A DNA stretch of 64,000 bases from Siphonodentalium dalli (lineage: Eukaryota > Mollusca > Scaphopoda > Gadilida > Siphonodentaliidae). The stretch covers positions 10,493,287 to 10,557,286 of the forward strand of contig CP136061.1 in assembly GCA_032622095.1 (NCBI GenBank), read 5' to 3'. Of this stretch, positions 8,044 to 18,234 are shown in pieces (the first letter of the stretch is position 1; every line of letters begins with the position of its first letter). The position numbers and the translations under genes are program-made. The notes under the pieces are model-generated. The model did not search any database and was not told the origin of the DNA. It saw only the letters and a list, made by a program, of their open reading frames with translations.

Positions 8044-8931
8044 CACATATGCATGATTGACAGGTGTTTATCCCTAAGACACAACAGTTGATCGCAAGGA
8101 ATTTGCAGTATATAATTTATGGAAATATATTGGTGAAAACTAGACACGTTTGACTAATACAGGGCCCAGTTTCACGAAGCAAGGTCTTAAGAAGGACTTA
8201 ATCTAAGATGTAAGGTGGATCTTATGATGTTACTTTTCCGTTTCACGAACGCTTTTCATAAAACAATCTTAAGTCCATCTTAAGTATATATAGAAAGTTA
8301 ATTTCCCACACTTTTAGACTGGCTCTCGACAGTCTATTACAGCTATGCGCAGAAAATATTGGTTACGTGTATTCGATATGCCAAGGTACATTGCCTGGTG
8401 ATAGATAATAGGGCGTGCCTACGCACAATTATGATATTGCAATGAAAGGGCGATAATCAGAATAGTGACTGGTGCATATATATATATACTGCATGCATGG
8501 TAGTGTTCGGTATTCGACGGATTTCGGTATTCGAATATTCGGTTCGAATAACGAGCAAATATTCGAATAATATTCGAATATTTAGATCAATTATAAAATT
8601 ATATAGATAACATATTTTGGAACCAATTTATTATTTAATGAAATAGCATATTTATCCATGCACATGCTATACGCAAAAAAAAGAGAGAAAAAAAGTCTGT
8701 TGGCTTAATAGCAAGAGTTTATCTGCTTATGAACTTCAAGTAGTCAATGTCTCATGCATGGTTCCACAAGTTGGTCGTAGTGCCACAATAACTAAGAACA
8801 TGATATGGATTGAGCTTGTATGTTTTGGCATCCATCGTGAAGTGAGTCCATATATATGATTTATTCGAATTTGACGCCACATTATACACACAAGTGACAA
8901 CGCGCAAACTAAACAAAACGATGCCTTACAG

Positions 8932-9351
8932 CACTGTGGGGGAACTACTCTTGGCGATTTTGTTCTCTACCGAGCTATATCTACATTCTCTACCGAGCAA
9001 AGTTTGCGGACGGCATATACTAATTTACCTAAGGCAGAGAATCGAGTTATTCGCAGAGAACCGAGCGCTCGGTAGAGAATCGGAGTCCTCGGCAGAGAAT
9101 CGGAATCGGAAAATAAAAAGTCAATTTCTGTGTATTTCGGGATTAGTTTTTTAACTTTTTTTTTTACACACACTGATGGCTAGTGACTATAATTTCACAG
9201 TAGCTCTATGAAACCCACGAAACACTGTTCTAATGCTGTTGATTTTTACGTTTTATGCCGCGATTGATCGATAGAGAATCGGAATCGTCGCTAAAAATGC
9301 TCACGAAACTCGGTAGAGAACCAAATCTCTAGGAGTAGTTCCCCCACAGTG
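8932..9351. mobile_element. 420-bp MITE with 19-bp terminal inverted repeats
   Basis: The left end CACTGTGGGGGAACTACTC and the right end GAGTAGTTCCCCCACAGTG are perfect reverse complements. Internally, GGTAGAGAATCGG-like motifs occur several times in both orientations. There is no coding capacity. The CACTG start recalls CACTA-type elements, but no 3-bp target duplication is certain. It sits inside the larger 8501-10776 element. Confidence 0.8.
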
Positions 9352-9362
9352 GTAACCCTTGG

Positions 9363-9434
9363 AACAAACGTCGCACTACCGACGAATCGAATTCAATTAT
9401 TTGAATTAGATTCGTCGGTAGTGCGACGTTTGTT
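9363..9434. repeat. Hairpin with 26-bp perfect arms
   Basis: Arms at 9363-9388 and 9409-9434 are exact reverse complements (AACAAACGTCGCACTACCGA and its continuation), with a 20-base AT-rich loop that is itself partly self-complementary. Diverged pieces of the same motif (CGCACTACCGACGA, AACAAACGTCGCA, GTGCGACGTTTGTT) recur at about 9448-9468, 9525-9545 and 9676-9692. This suggests a small family of palindromic repeats inside the host element. Confidence 0.85.
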
Positions 9435-10500
9435 GCAAATAAATGCGAGTAGACGCACTACCGACGAAGAATGCGTGTGATCAACACGAATTGAATTGCT
9501 GATGCGTCTGAGATCCGTGTTTGAAACAAACGTCGCATCACCGTCGACTCGAATTTAATTCGGAGACATGCAAACGAGCTGCATAATGATATGCTGATGA
9601 GGGAATTCCAATTGAAACTGGAAAACACCAACGAGCATGACGTAATTTGGTGGTATTTGAATTCGAGTAGACGAAAGTGCGACGTTTGTTTCAAATTAAA
9701 TGCGATCGAGTAGACGCACTAAATAAATATATATTCCGTTTGGATATACACGCTATACTGTGCATGGACGTGTGCAAATTTAACATCAACGATGGGTTGA
9801 AATTGTTCTTGTAATTTGATTTTCCAGCAATGAATTATTGGGGAATTTGTTGTTTTTAGACCAACATTTGCATATTTTCCTACTTTTGGTCCAACATTTT
9901 GACTGAAATGGCCTGTGTCCTGGTCCCTCGTGACCCCCGTGGCCAGCCAAAAAAACTGCTAATTATTTTCCTATGATTCTGTTCAAAATTATGAACTTAA
10001 ATGGTCATCAGTTGGAAATTTTCCAACCTTCGTGGGGGTGTCAGGTTGTAAATTGTCAGCACTTGGAAAGCCTGAGGCCAGTCTAATGCTATATAGGTTT
10101 TTGCTGTTTTCATGTTCAAAGTTTTCCCCCGCTGTGCCAAACTATGATCGAATTTTCAGGTATCAGATCTCTGATTTTTCTTCTACTGGCAGAACCATGG
10201 TCCGCCCAGTGCATGATCACAAGTCTACTGATCCATTCAGAATAGGCTATTATCCAGGCATGTGAAGGAACAGCCAATGGGTGCAAATTGAATTACGCAA
10301 ATTTATTAGCACCCCCCCCCCAACCGAGACCCTATAGCCGTACGTCCCTGCCCGCCATGGTTATTTTACCACGTGGTTTTAGATAGGCATACTGACGCAA
10401 TCTATAGTGATATAGCGCGTATACCTCAACTTGCTATTAAATTGTTAAAACGGTACAACGTTTTCGTATAAAAAAACTGGACCTGATTTCTTTCAGACAA
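9435..10500. other. Non-coding interior of the 2.28-kb element
   Basis: Apart from the diverged hairpin motifs up to about 9720, I see no gene, RNA or repeat. A run of 11 C lies near 10311. Short open frames here have no recognisable content. Confidence 0.4.
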
Positions 10501-11295
10501 GTTCAAAGCAAAATACCACCTAAAGAATCATGTCCGACCTAAAATATGTATCAAATACCTATGAAATAGCGATATAAAACCAATAATTTCGACGTCATGA
10601 CGCCAATCAAATCAGAATGTTACAGTTACGTCATATTAATTCGTTTATGGTCAGTGGAAAATAGACTATACTTTTAACAGATCCTCAAACTAATAACAAA
10701 CCAGGAAACAATTACCCGGAGATTATTCTCGAATATTCGAATAGTCAAATAATTCGAACATTCAGACCGAACACTAATGCAATGAAAGGGCGATAATCAG
10801 AATAGTGACTGGTGCATACTGCATGCATGGGCGCGCCTTTTAACTATATTTTCGTGTCAGATTCCAAACAATAGCTGCATGCTTCCAATACCTATTATAT
10901 ACAAACAGAACGAGCCCCAATATATTATTTAAATTATTAAAGGGACTTATATAAACATCACAACTCTGTGGGTGAAGATGATGATTTATTCTCATAATTC
11001 GCATGAACATCGAGAAGTACAGAGAAAGAAGTATTTACATTCAGATATAGCACATTCCACAAAGACCAGGGCACATGTTAGCCCCTTTCGGGTTGCTGGT
11101 ATTAGGTTCTAATACATTATACGTCCTTGGAGCATCTATAGTACTAGGAAACCAAATATTTCCCCACGATGGCATGCACGCGCAATACACCACGCCGGAA
11201 GTGCCGAACTAAACGCTCTTTATTACATTCCAACAGTCATTGAATACTGACACAAAACGCTCTTTATGTATATTACTGTAATGTGAATAGTACTT

Positions 11296-14200
11296 TGCGC
11301 ATGTACCGGTACTACGTGTTCCTGGATTTGTATCCGATGACCTCCGATCCTATATTTAAAACAAAATGAATTTAGAAAGCGAACTACACGATTCGAAAAA
11401 TATTTGCTATACTGTTTGGAATATTCAGGGACTCACAAAGAAGGTGAATGAACATGATTTTATTAAGCTCATAAATCGTTATGATTTTATTACTTTAACA
11501 GAAACCTGGCATAACGATATCGCGAACATCCAAATTCCAGAATATCATTGTTTAGACTTTTGCAGAAAAGAAAAGAATGCGAGAGGGGGGATTGCGTTTT
11601 ATTGTCGTTCCGTATATAAAAAATATATCAAGAAAGTTAAGCGCATGCATGGCACAACGTTGTGGGTTGAATTTGAAGGTAAAATGTTCGGATTAGAAAC
11701 AAACATCGTGTTCATTTCTGTGTATATACCTCCAATCAATTCAAGTATTTGGAAAACAGGCGACAAACGTGAGAACATATTTAGTGATCTCGCGAATGAT
11801 CTTGCGAAGTTTAAATCGGACCAGTTGATTATTCTTGGGGGGGGGGGGGGATTTCAATGCTAGAACCGGAGGCAAACCGGATTTTGTTGCACACGATGAC
11901 GACAGACACATTTTAGTGCATGACAACTATATGCTTGATTCCGTAAAAGAAAGGGCTAGTCTCGATACAGTCTGCAATGATTTTGGGAAACAGCTCCTCA
12001 GTATTTGTAAATCAAGTGGCCTAAGAATAGTCAACGGCAGAAAAATTGGCGATTCTCTAGGTAATTTAACCAGCTACCAATACAATGGAGCCAGTATAGT
12101 TGATTATGTAATAACAAATGAAAAGTATTTATACGATGTTACGTACTTTTGTGTAAAACCGCCAACAGAATTCTCAGACCACAGTCAGCTCTCGGTGCAT
12201 CTAAACTTCAAAGTATGTAAATTTGAAACGCAAAAACTTAAATATAAATACACCCATCGAAGTGTCAAGGTGAAATGGTGCGATGATAGTTCCGATAAAG
12301 CGAAAGGTTTTTTATACGAGACACATATTCAAAAAAGTCTGATGAATTTCAGACTGACTACCTATCGGGAAAATCCTGAAGGCACAGAAAGCGCAACTCA
12401 TCACCTAAGCGAAATATTCAAATGCATTAATCAAGCTTCGACAAAAGTTGTTAAAATAACACATAGGAAACGACAGCAACGAAAACGTATCTGGTTTGAC
12501 CAACGTTGTAAAGATTTGAAAACAAGTATGGGAAATGTGGTTAGTCAAATGAAAAAGAATCCCCTGGATAAAACTCTACCATTAAAGTTTTTCAATGCAA
12601 AGAAATTATACAAAAGAGAAACGAAACTGAAATCTAAATTATTTCGGTTACAAATGTCTGAAAAAATAGATAGGCTAGAAAGTAGCGACCCATCGGTGTA
12701 TTGGGATATAATCAAAAGCTTGCGAATGAACAAAGCACAAGAAAAATCTGTTGACCTTCACCCTGATGAAGCTGTTGATTTTTTCGACCAATTACTCTGT
12801 CGCGATACACCTGAAACAAATTTTCGATATCTCGCCGAACGTCAGAGTGAATTACTGATAGATCTTAATAATAGTGACATAACAGCCACGGAAGTACTTG
12901 AGGCATTAAGGCAATTGAAAAACAGGAAAGCGACAGGCTTAGATAATATTCCGAATGAGTTACTAAAGACAATAATTCCGTTGGTAATAGATGACGTGAC
13001 AAGACTTTTCAACCATGTCTTGAAGTCAGGACATTATCCATTATGCTGGAGTCATTCATTCATCAAAACATTGTATAAGAAAGGAAACAGACATGATCCA
13101 AACAATTACAGGCCAATTGCCCTGAGTAGTAATGTTGGAAAACTGTTCAATAAAATTATTAACTCTAGAATCGACAACTTTTTAGAAACAAACAAACTTA
13201 TAAGCGATAATCAATTCGGATTTAGAAAAAATCGCAGTACAATCGACAGTGCGTTCGTCTTGCGTACGTTAGTGAATAAGTAAAAAGAGCAGAAACGACC
13301 TCTGTATACTGCTTTTGTAGACTCCAAGAAAGCATTCGATTCCGTTGATAGATCTATTTTATTTACAAAACTTCAAGGTATTGGTGTTAATGGGTCGGTA
13401 TTCTCGATTCTACAGTCCATTTATAAGTCGAGTTTTTATTCCGTTAAAACGTCAGCAGGATTTGGTCCCCCTTTGCTATCGAAAATAGGAGTACGGCAAG
13501 GATGTTCATTGTCGCCCACCCTTTTCAAAATATTCATTGACGATATTGGCAGACAATTCAATAACATGGGCCATCCGTGCTACATAAACAATCGCCCGAT
13601 TAGTCACTTACTTTTTGCTGATGATCTCGTTTTACTGTCTGAAACAGCCGAGGGTTTGCAAAATTCTTTGAATGAATTGCAAAAATATACTTATAATAAT
13701 AATCTAACGGTTAATTTAGACAAAACAAAATGCATGATATTTAAGCCAAATAAACGGAAGTTGCATATGGATAATAAGTTTTATATAAATGGTGAGTCGT
13801 TAGAAGTAGTTGAAGAATATAAATACTTGGGTCTCATTTTCAGTTTTGACGGTAAAATGGAGAGAGCTTGTGAAAACTTGAGCGGGCGAGCTTCAAAGGC
13901 TATGTATTTCATGACGAATTCATTGAATTCACAGACAGAATTGTCTCTCAGTACTAAATGTAAATTGTTTGACAAATTAATAATGCCTATTCTGTTGTAT
14001 GGTTGCGAAATATGGGCTGCTGAATTGAAATTTCCGTTTGTTGATAACTACCCTCTTGAGCAGACACATTTAAAGTTCTGTAAAAATATACTACAACTCA
14101 ATAGAAAAGCGTCAAATCATGCTTCGAGGGCTGAACTAGGTCGATACCCCATAGCAGTTAATGCCATCGGGAATATGTTCAAATATCTAAATAAACTTCG

Positions 14201-15020
14201 TTTTGCACAACCGGGAAATATAATACATGATTCGTTCACAGAATCTCTATTATGTAATCTTCCAACGTGGGACACACATCTTGCAAAAAGAGGTATCAAT
14301 ATATCACAGTCTAATAAAACGATAGGATTCACCGACAAACTTATAATTGAGAGACTAAAATCAGAACATGTAAATAATTTCAAAAAAGATATATTCGATG
14401 ACGACAAAAAGAATGGTGCTAATAAACTACGAACATATAGAACGTTCAAAGACAAATATGAAATAGAACCATACCTCAAACACGTCCGATCACCAACGGC
14501 AAGAGAAATGTTCACCCGACTGCGTGTTAGCAATCATATATTAGCTATAGAAAAAGGCCGACACACACAACCAAAGACGTTATTAAAAGACAGAATTTGT
14601 CTCATGTGTGATGGGGAAAAGGTTGAAACTGAAACACATTTCATAATGGAATGCAGTGCGTACACTGACCTCAGGAAAGAATTATTTGATGTTGCTAACA
14701 CTAATAACATACACTTTACAAACATGAACGATGATGATAAATTCATTTTTATAATGAAAAATGAAGACGAAGTAATTATGAATTCCGTGTGCAACATTAT
14801 CCGGTTATTCTTCCAAAGGAGAACAAATATAAATATGGGGAGATGAAAATTATGGGAAATTTATATTTCATTAAGAATCGTATGTATGATGTAGTTATAG
14901 GTTTGTTTACTGTTATATGCACATATATTATGTATTATGTTTAATTTACTTGTACTTTATGTTATTTGCAACTGCCTGCACTGGTGTATTGTAATAAACT
15001 ATCTTATCTTATCTTATCTT
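11296..15020 (+). mobile_element. Non-LTR retrotransposon (APE-type LINE), 3.7 kb
   Basis: Comparison with copy B (19,200-19,240) shows the insertion point: copy A reads GAATAGTACTT, then the LINE, then ATCATGCTCC, while copy B reads GAATAGTACTTCATATCATG. The element has a 70-bp leader, one endonuclease-reverse transcriptase ORF (broken) and a 3' end with AATAAA followed by repeats of TATCT. No clear target-site duplication remains, and three bases of target (CAT) are missing. An ORF1 is not seen, so the copy is 5' truncated or belongs to a single-ORF family. I leave the clade unassigned. Confidence 0.88.
11366..14846 (+). pseudogene. LINE endonuclease-reverse transcriptase ORF, frameshifted and with one stop
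   Basis: The N-terminal apurinic-type endonuclease is visible in YTVWNIQGL, ITLTETWHND (catalytic Glu), GDFNARTG and SDHSQLSVHL. The reverse transcriptase follows: ATGLDNIPNELLK, NNYRPIALSSNVGK, AFVDSKKAFDSVD, GVRQGCSLSPTLF, the catalytic FADD in LLFADDLVLLS, and YKYLGLIF. A C-terminal CxxC...HxxxxC cluster (CLMCDGEK...THFIMEC) is typical of LINEs. Two lesions are seen. A run of 14 G at 11837-11850, exactly inside the codons for the GGDFN motif, changes the frame. A TAA at 13281-13283 interrupts an otherwise continuous frame between NKSTIDS-type RT block 2 and block 3 (here FRKNRSTIDSAF, then AFVDSKK). The rest is intact to the stop at 14844-14846. A recent but dead copy. Confidence 0.9.
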
Positions 15021-15225
15021 ATCATGCTCCAAATAGACTTATTTCCAATCTGATACATATTTTGTAGATGCCATATAAATGACGTTAATGCCACCAGCTC
15101 TGCTTATGTTGACAAATATGCTAAACGCATGTTATAATTAATAAACTGCGTGTGAACTTTGAAAATATACGCACATGGCTACGGTGAATGACAATTTTTG
15201 CATATATGTTTTCACAAGTCCTTGG

Positions 15226-15287
15226 CACAATAGACCCCCACCACCAAAATACATATATATGTCTTTGGGTGGTGGGGGTCTATTGTG
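15226..15287. repeat. Perfect 20-bp hairpin in copy A
   Basis: CACAATAGACCCCCACCACC at 15226-15245 is the exact reverse complement of 15268-15287, with a 22-base AT-rich loop. A degenerate third copy of the right arm follows near 15305-15325 (GGTGGGTATATTGTG). The same hairpin is present in copy B at 19439-19500. Confidence 0.9.
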
Positions 15288-15576
15288 TCAGGGACCTATG
15301 TCGTTGGGTGGTGGGTATATTGTGCCAGGGACCTGTAGATGTTTTGATAAAATCAAGGCGATGACTTTTAGTAAAGAGCGTTTATAATTAACAACACGTG
15401 AATAGATGGTTCATAATTATGTTATATATATATATGATATATGCGATATTTTTTATTTCGTAGTTAATAAAAATGTGATGCAGATGCGATAAATGTTATA
15501 CATTGGAATTTGGATCTGAGATTCACGTCGGTGAATCACGATAAAATATCCAGGCTTGTTATGTGTTGTTATCCAG

Positions 15577-15770
15577 CCGATATATATATATTGGGTACAT
15601 ATACGTTATTATTATCAAAATTTTGTATAGCATCGACACATTTAACATATATATGTCTTTACCCCCCCCCCCCCCGGCCGATATATATATTGGGTACATA
15701 TACGTTATTATTATCAAAATATGGTACAGCATCGACACATTTAACATATATATGTCTTTACCCCCCCAGC
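15577..15770. repeat. About 100-bp tandem duplication with C-run, copy A
   Basis: Two direct copies start at 15577 and 15678 with CCGATATATAT and contain GGGTACATATACGTTATTAT and CATCGACACATTTAACATAT. Each ends in a poly-C run (14 C at 15662-15675; 7 C at the second). Copy B carries the same duplication at about 19,790-19,985 with its own C-run lengths. Confidence 0.9.
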
Positions 15771-16498
15771 TAGGAGAGTATGGTTTAAAACATACCTGTT
15801 GCAATCATATTATAACCTAATAATATAGAAAGGAAAGAATATTATAATAATAGCCGACATAAGAATTTATCAAACAACTGAGTAACAGTCATTCACTATT
15901 ATGTTCGGACAATTGTCACAACATGATTACTGTCTACTGTACGACTGTGTGATTTGAATCGCAAATAATGTCCAAGTCTAGGCAAATAATTTTTGTTTGT
16001 TACAGAAATAAGAAATGTATAGTCCGGCCTTGGCGGTTTACACTTAGTAAATATAGTGCATGCAAGGACACTGGTCACGTCCCTGCTACAGTGTGCAAGT
16101 TGGTTATTAATTACTATCATTTCTGAAATATCCCTCCGTGTTCGCAAGATGTTAAATTTATTTATAATAACATACACGAACAAGATCCCATCCATATTTC
16201 CGACAAAAGGCGGAACATAACTTGGGTCTTAACTTTAAGATTATCTTAAGACACCTCACATCAGACTTAAAGTTAAGACCAAAGTTAAGACCATATTAAG
16301 TTTGAACTTATGACCATCTTAAGTCCCAACTATGTCATAAGTTGCTTTCATGAAACTGGGCCCTGCATGGGATTCAAATATGAAGAACTAACTCTTGTTT
16401 CGATTACGGTTATGCAGTTATAACCGACAAGTTTGAGGAGACATTTACGAAATGCGGATAATATAATTCACTATAAAACATGACTCAAAACAATAGTT

Positions 16499-16986
16499 AT
16501 TTATTAACCCTTCCATGACTGGAGTTACCTCCCTTATTAACCCTTCCATTACTGGAGTTACCTCCCTTATTAACCCGTCCATGACTGGAGTTACCTCCCT
16601 TATTAACCCTTCCATGACTGGAGTTACCTCCCTTATTAAGCCTTCCATGATTGGAGTTACCTCCCTTATTAACCCTTCCATGACAGGAGTTACCTCCCTT
16701 ATTAACCCTTCCATGACTGGAGTTACCTCCCTTATTAACCCTTCCATTACTGGAGTTACCTCCCTTGTTAACACTTCCATGATTGGAGTTACCTCCCTTA
16801 TTAACCCTTCCATTACTGGAGTTACCTCCCTTATTAACCCTTCCATTACTGGAGTTACCTCCCTTATTAACCCTTCCATGATTGGAGTTACCTCCCTTAT
16901 TAACCCTTCCATGACTGGAGTTACCTCCCTTATTAACCCTTCCATGACTGGAGTTACCTCCCTTATTAACCCTTCCATGACTGGAG
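16499..16986. repeat. 33-bp tandem array, about 15 copies
   Basis: The unit reads TTATTAACCCTTCCATGACT followed by GGAGTTACCTCCC. Copies differ by a few substitutions (GACT/TACT/GATT, one AAGCC, one GTTAACACT). The period is a multiple of three, so long frames stay open on both strands; these are not credible genes. The last unit degenerates to GGAGCTTCCTGATTG and leads into a hairpin at 17,017. Confidence 0.95.
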
Positions 16987-17016
16987 CTTCCTGATTGTTT
17001 GTGAAATCCCGATGGC

Positions 17017-17073
17017 AATGCATTCTCTTATATATGAGATTCTCCCAGACTGGCATATATAAGAGAATGCATT
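17017..17073. repeat. Perfect 20-bp hairpin after the 33-bp array
   Basis: AATGCATTCTCTTATATATG (17017-17036) and CATATATAAGAGAATGCATT (17054-17073) are exact reverse complements with a 17-base loop. A diverged version of the same layout (one 33-bp-like unit, then the hairpin, then CCTAACAATGTTT) is at 22,895-23,012. Confidence 0.9.
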
Positions 17074-17914
17074 AGCCTAACAATATTTAACTTGACTTTG
17101 TAGTTGAGTTGTTTTCGGCGGATGCCGGGTAGGATGGTCAGCATACAGTTCTGTTTACTCTTTCTTGGTGTGACCTCTGCACACCACCCCCAACTTGACC
17201 CAAGCTGCAAAACAGCGTTAAGTCCCATCGATACGCTATGTCTGACATCGAATAATGCAGAATGAAATGTAACCTACAAAAGTCTCAAAGTGTGCGATTT
17301 CTTCACATTATGTGTCGATTGTGGCAGTGGTAAGTCTTGCGTAGGGGACTGAACTCTGCATGTAGCTGGAACTTGACTTTGTGAGCCAGACATTCTTTTT
17401 TTTATGCGAAGCTCCCTATTTGATATAAGGGGAATAACTCTATTGGCGCCTACTCGATCGTCATGAATTTAGAGTTATTCATCCTCATATAACTATTCTT
17501 TATCATTAAAGGAGATAATTATACCTTGCTGGCTTTTTCACGAATTTCCAGATATACATTCGATACGGAACGATGAGAGATTAATGTATATTTAACCGAC
17601 TATAACACTCAACTCAGAAATGGGTTATAAAACATATCTAACACCCATATAGGACTTCACAAGAAACGACAAACTGGATTACGGCCTATCGATCAGCGCT
17701 GTATATTGTTGATGGCATCAGTGGTGTATATTTCCCAGTACACTGTATCACAGATCCCTTCACATTATATACAACACCGAAAACATCAACCAAGCATCAT
17801 TGCTTTCCTCTATACTTTAGCACCCGGGAATCCGTAACGAAAAAAAAAAACAATGACAAAAACGAGTCAACTTCAATGTGTTTCGTTTATTGTTTTGCGT
17901 GTAGCTTATTTGTC
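17074..17914. other. Spacer, no gene seen
   Basis: I see no credible coding frame, RNA or repeat other than a short poly-A run near 17,840. The GGGGAATAACTCTAT motif near 17,430 has a relative at about 20,680 (AGGGCAATAACTCTAT), probably remnants of an interspersed repeat. Confidence 0.35.
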
Positions 17915-18197
17915 TTCTCGGTCATTGTGAACTATCGCAAATATCCTATGAGTAAATGACCATTTTTTTGGAAATAACGAGGATTTTCTCACAAAATTGC
18001 ATATGTTTTAGACGAAAAAGTTGTTAATTTCTACTTTTGTCATTGTGTATGTACGTGTAAAACTGGAATACTGTATATTGGAAACAAGGATTCACTTTCT
18101 GAAACACCACACATAACTTGACATAATATAAATAAAATGGCACTTTTGGCCTGTCCCTTCCAATATGACAAGATTTTGCCGCCAAGTCACTACACTA
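17915..18197. mobile_element. Truncated right end of the foldback transposon family
   Basis: This stretch aligns with the right arm of the element at 55,142-60,073. Shared segments include TCCTATGAGTAAATGACCAT, CGAGGATTTTCT, ACAAAATTGCATAT, TCACTTTCTGAAA and ACATAACTTGACA. It ends in CCAAGTCACTACACTA at 18197. It lacks most of the arm and has no matching left end, so it is a deletion remnant. Confidence 0.8.
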
Positions 18198-18234
18198 TAT
18201 ACAGGCAATTCTTCAAGGATTGGCCATTTATAAA

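Larger units (their letters stand above)
8501..10776. mobile_element. 2.28-kb inverted-repeat element inserted in copy A
   Basis: The ends are TAGTGTTCGGT (8501) and ACCGAACACTA (10776), an 11-bp perfect inverted repeat followed inward by TTCGAATATTCGAAT-type motifs on both sides. Copy B has no such insert. The insert is flanked by direct copies of a 53-63 bp host segment (8438-8500 and 10778-10830). It contains a smaller inverted-repeat element at 8932-9351 and a hairpin at 9363-9434. No transposase frame is recognised; several short frames appear random. The terminal motif recalls hAT-type ends, but the 8-bp duplication expected there is not clear. Confidence 0.7.
8160..16365. mobile_element. 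Inverted-repeat DNA element copy A, interrupted by two younger insertions
   Basis: The left end (8160) reads CAGGGCCCAGTTTCACGAAG, and the right end is its near reverse complement, ending at 16365 with CTTTCATGAAACTGGGCCCTG. The parts at 8194-8500, 10831-11295 and 15021-15981 align with copy B at 18517-20198, which lacks both insertions. No target-site duplication is obvious, so the two termini might belong to different insertions. No intact transposase is visible. Both terminal zones are rich in TCTTAAG/CTTAAGA motifs. Confidence 0.6.

Noticed and set aside
7213-8060. Several long open frames on both strands
   Set aside because: They follow the 30-bp and 66-bp tandem periods, which are multiples of three; the encoded text is only the repeat in different phases.
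9458-10265. Short frames at 9458-9694 (minus) and 10032-10265 (plus)
   Set aside because: No homology pattern, position inside a non-coding inverted-repeat element, lengths expected by chance.
15899-16195. 98-residue minus-strand frame within copy A
   Set aside because: No domain or motif recognised, and it is only partly present in copy B; not supported as a gene.
16445-17056. 203- and 173-residue minus-strand frames and a plus-strand frame
   Set aside because: Entirely the 33-bp repeat (11 codons) read in three phases; no conserved start or flanking gene structure.
17017-17090. Helitron 3' end (hairpin then CTAA)
   Set aside because: Only three bases separate hairpin and CTAA rather than the usual 10-12, and no 5' TC end or helicase is seen; kept only as a possibility within a finding.
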